Below are positions 62,070 to 64,000 of a DNA stretch of 64,000 bases, piece by piece. Under the pieces are notes generated by a model that saw only the letters and a list, made by a program, of their open reading frames with translations, was not told the DNA's origin and did no database searches. The stretch is taken from the NCBI RefSeq assembly GCF_000002865.3, contig NW_001865053.1, positions 570,329 to 634,328 on the forward strand, written 5' to 3'. The translations under genes were made by a program, and so were the position numbers. The DNA is from Monosiga brevicollis MX1. Taxonomy: Eukaryota; Opisthokonta; Choanoflagellata; Craspedida; Salpingoecidae. Each line of letters opens with the position of its first letter. The first letter of the stretch is position 1.

Positions 62070-63279
62070 TCAAGGCTGACTTTCTTCAACGGCTTCGCCG
62101 TTCCACTCGTGGTAAAACTGGTCCAGGAAGGCCAGCATAAAGTCGTGTCTAGCAAGGATTCGAGTTCATACAGGTGAGCGTGGGCCGCGACGACTTGAAC
62201 CCGGGTTCGATCCCGGGCAGGCAGGCAGCTGGCAAGCAAGCAAAAACATTGCCACCAACCGCTGCTGTGCCATGGCCTGCGCTTTCGGAGTATGAAAGGT
62301 GCTGCGTAAGCGCAGCAGCTTATCATAAAAATGGTTGATGGTCGGGGTAGACTCTTTCATGTAGGTTTCCTTGTCAATCACATCCGTCAGTTTGCGCGGT
62401 GGGTGTGCTTCGGGATCGTACAAGGCCCGTCCCTTGCTACCACCGTACGCAAATGTCCTACCACCATTCCATCCCATGTCATCCTGAGCGAGTTGAATGG
62501 CGTCTCACAACCCAACGGAAAGGCCCCCAACGGCAACAGAAAGGCCTCCAACGGCAACAGAAAGGCTCTCAACGTGCATCGGCCTTTGTCGTACCGAGCA
62601 ATGCCAATGGCACCAATGGCGTCGAGGCGATCGGCATCTTGCACGCAACGCAGAATGTGGTTGTGAACAAACTGCAGAAACAAAGCAGCACGGCCCGTCA
62701 AATGAGCATGGCAGCGTGAGCTGGGCAGGGCAGGACGACCAGTGGGTTGGGCCACCAACCTCCGTTGAGTCTTGCTCCAGGCTAGAGTGCCACGATACGC
62801 GCTGCACAATTTCCGCCACGGCCTGAGCTACATCCTCGGTAACCTCGCAGCGGCGGCAGAGGTCGAGGACAGCAGGGCGTGCATCGTCATGCCCCGTCAG
62901 CTTGTAGTCGGCCACGTCATGCAGCCAAGCCGCCAATTCTGCCAGCAGCATATCTACAACCCCGGCATTGCAAAGTCACCTTGAGCAAGAATCAAGCGTC
63001 TTCCCTCACCCCTCATATGCACCATGCTCGAAAGCTGCTCGTACCATGTTCACCCAAGCCTTCGCTCTGCGCGATGGTTCGGGTCGCCTATGCCCACACG
63101 AAGACACCCGTCAAGAATCAGATGAGCCAAGCGTGCGGCCCCTTCCCCATCCCATGCCTAGAGAGCTTTCAATGACCAACCGCATGGACTCGATGCACGT
63201 GGTGAAAGTCGTGTGACCCCTCTGCCTCGCTCATGGCGGCCTTGACCTCCGCGCGCACACGCGCAACCACTGCTGCCAT
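62070..63279 (-). CDS. HD-domain hydrolase, YedJ/YpgQ type
   Basis: Start Met 63279 (MAAVVARVRAEVKAAMSEAE) leads to SHDFHHVHRV, then an exon with LAELAAWLHDVADYKLTG. These supply the H...HD metal ligands of the HD superfamily. Further exons read CVQDADRLDAIGAIGIAR (the downstream Asp), FAYGGSKGRALYDPEAHPP and TINHFYDKLLRLRSTFHT. The last gives DFMLAFLDQFYHEWNGEAVE and stops at 62070. The order VQDADRLDAIGAIGIAR / YGG.KGR..YDP / NHFY.KLL.L / HDFM..FL..F..EW.G is diagnostic of the bacterial YedJ/YpgQ family; B. subtilis YpgQ is a metal-dependent nucleotide pyrophosphohydrolase. The cytosolic role in this organism is unknown. Introns show it is a resident nuclear gene. Small gaps remain between the first two exons. 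Confidence 0.85.
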
Positions 63280-63370
63280 TGCGTCCGTTGCCTACCCAAC
63301 ACACATCCTTCCGTCAGCATAGGCACGAGCCCGGCTCAAACACTTGCCGCCCAGACCCATGATTGAGGAG

Positions 63371-63412
<42 letters not shown>

Positions 63413-63767
63413 CTAAACTCGTTTCGTAACTGTCAGTAGTTTCTCTCTCTCTCTCAAACTCTCTCTCAACTCTCTCTCTCAACTCTCTCTCAACTTCTCT
63501 CTCTCAGTCTCTCTCTCTCAACTTCTCTCTCTCAGACTCTCTCTCAAACTCTCTCTCTTAAACTCTCTCTCAAACTCTCTCTCAAACTCTCAAACTCTCT
63601 CAAACTCTCAAACTCTCTCTCTCTCTTTCTTTCATCGTATCCGACTGAACGTCACACGAGGAGACGACGCAGGGAGGAAGTGTGCCAAGTGGTTGCTTTG
63701 CCCGGATTGACAGGCGACTTGAACCCAGCAGGAGCGCAGGAGGTCGTTTTGAAGCAGACTAGCCAAC
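63280..63767. promoter_or_regulatory. Divergent intergenic region rich in CA and CT repeats
   Basis: Lies between the 5' ends of the HD hydrolase (-) and the GY/RGG gene (+). It has a CA run at about 63373-63408 and a long CTCTCT(CAAA) compound repeat at 63440-63627, then a short repeat-free stretch before the ATG. Promoter function is inferred from orientation. Confidence 0.5.
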
Positions 63768-64000
63768 ATGAGCGAGGGTTCGAGCTACAGCTACGTCGAC
63801 TACAGCCAAGGTGGAGGCTTCGGCGGCGGTTATGGCGGCTTTGGAGGCACCAGCAACAGTGGTTATGGATCAGCGGCCTATGGGGGAGCGGATCGTCGGG
63901 GGCCAGGGGCCTCTGACGAGTATGCAGGTTCCCACTACGAGCATGGAGGCCATCGCGGACGTGGCCGCGGCCGAGGCCGTGGACGAGGCCGTGGACGAGG
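63768..64000 (+). CDS. GY-rich / RGG RNA-binding protein, FET-like, cut by window edge
   Basis: Begins MSEGSSYSYVDYSQGGGFGG, continues with Tyr/Gly/Ser-rich sequence, then HGGHRGRGRGRGRG at the edge. Tyr-rich low complexity followed by RGG/RG repeats is typical of FUS/EWSR1/TAF15 and some hnRNPs, which phase-separate and bind RNA in the nucleus. The RRM and zinc finger expected next lie outside the window, so the exact family cannot be decided. The start was chosen as the first ATG in the long open frame; no earlier in-frame ATG fits. Confidence 0.7.
   Translation, partial: MSEGSSYSYVDYSQGGGFGGGYGGFGGTSNSGYGSAAYGGADRRGPGASDEYAGSHYEHGGHRGRGRGRGRGRGRGR

Noticed and set aside
62185-62225. T-arm-like cccgggttcgatcccggg suggesting a tRNA
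   Set aside because: No matching acceptor stem, D-arm or anticodon arm within 75 bp on either strand; it lies in an intron of the HD gene.

Overview
The window looks like nuclear DNA from a choanoflagellate, most like Monosiga brevicollis (inference from gene content, not a database match). It is GC-rich and gene-dense. Genes are cut by many short GT-AG introns, usually 50-150 bp. The gene set is animal-type signalling and cytoskeletal machinery in unusual domain combinations: a Sema-PSI-FN3-SEA receptor, an Akt kinase, a Spire actin nucleator, an LRR receptor tyrosine kinase, and a membrane protein with an intracellular SH3 domain. Microsatellites (CA, CT, TTC, GACA) are scattered through introns and intergenic DNA. 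There are two 50-N assembly gaps, at 8601-8650 and 43951-44000. Exon models were built by hand from frame, GT/AG and phase agreement; no alignment could be run.

Layout, left to right. 1-2572 (-): 5' part of a WD-repeat gene resembling WDR7/WDR72. 3696-10825 (+): 15-exon semaphorin-like receptor. 11452-12343 (-): small protein with a W2-like C-terminus. 14267-16435 (-): C-CAP-like plus SEC-C protein. 17470-18730 (+): Ras-association-domain protein. 19857-20188 (-): last two exons of a Rab21-like gene whose GTPase core is not visible. 21806-24195 (+): PD-(D/E)xK-like nuclease fused to a FunK1/Crinkler-like kinase. 25393-27994 (+): Spire. 28475-36019 (-): very acidic coiled-coil protein, possibly PCM1-like. 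37535-40015 (+): Akt/PKB. 40016-44365: long gene-poor stretch with one doubtful minus-strand gene. 44366-45635 (+): unrecognised protein. 47116-47937 (-): mitochondrial ribosomal protein mS25-like. 48697-50469 (+): unrecognised membrane protein. 51214-56374 (-): receptor-like protein with seven bacterial-type Ig-like repeats, one membrane pass and a cytoplasmic SH3 domain. 57752-61288 (-): LRR receptor tyrosine kinase. 62070-63279 (-): YedJ/YpgQ-type HD hydrolase. 63768-64000 (+, cut by the edge): FET-like GY/RGG RNA-binding protein.

Several neighbours belong to one theme: surface receptors (Sema/SEA, Ig-like/SH3, LRR-RTK) and the cytoplasmic modules that usually act below them (Akt, an RA-domain adaptor, Spire). 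Nothing in the sequence shows co-regulation. The most unusual items are the nuclease-kinase fusion, the receptor architectures, the Akt hydrophobic motif with Asp at the usual Ser/Thr position, and the C-CAP/SEC-C pairing.
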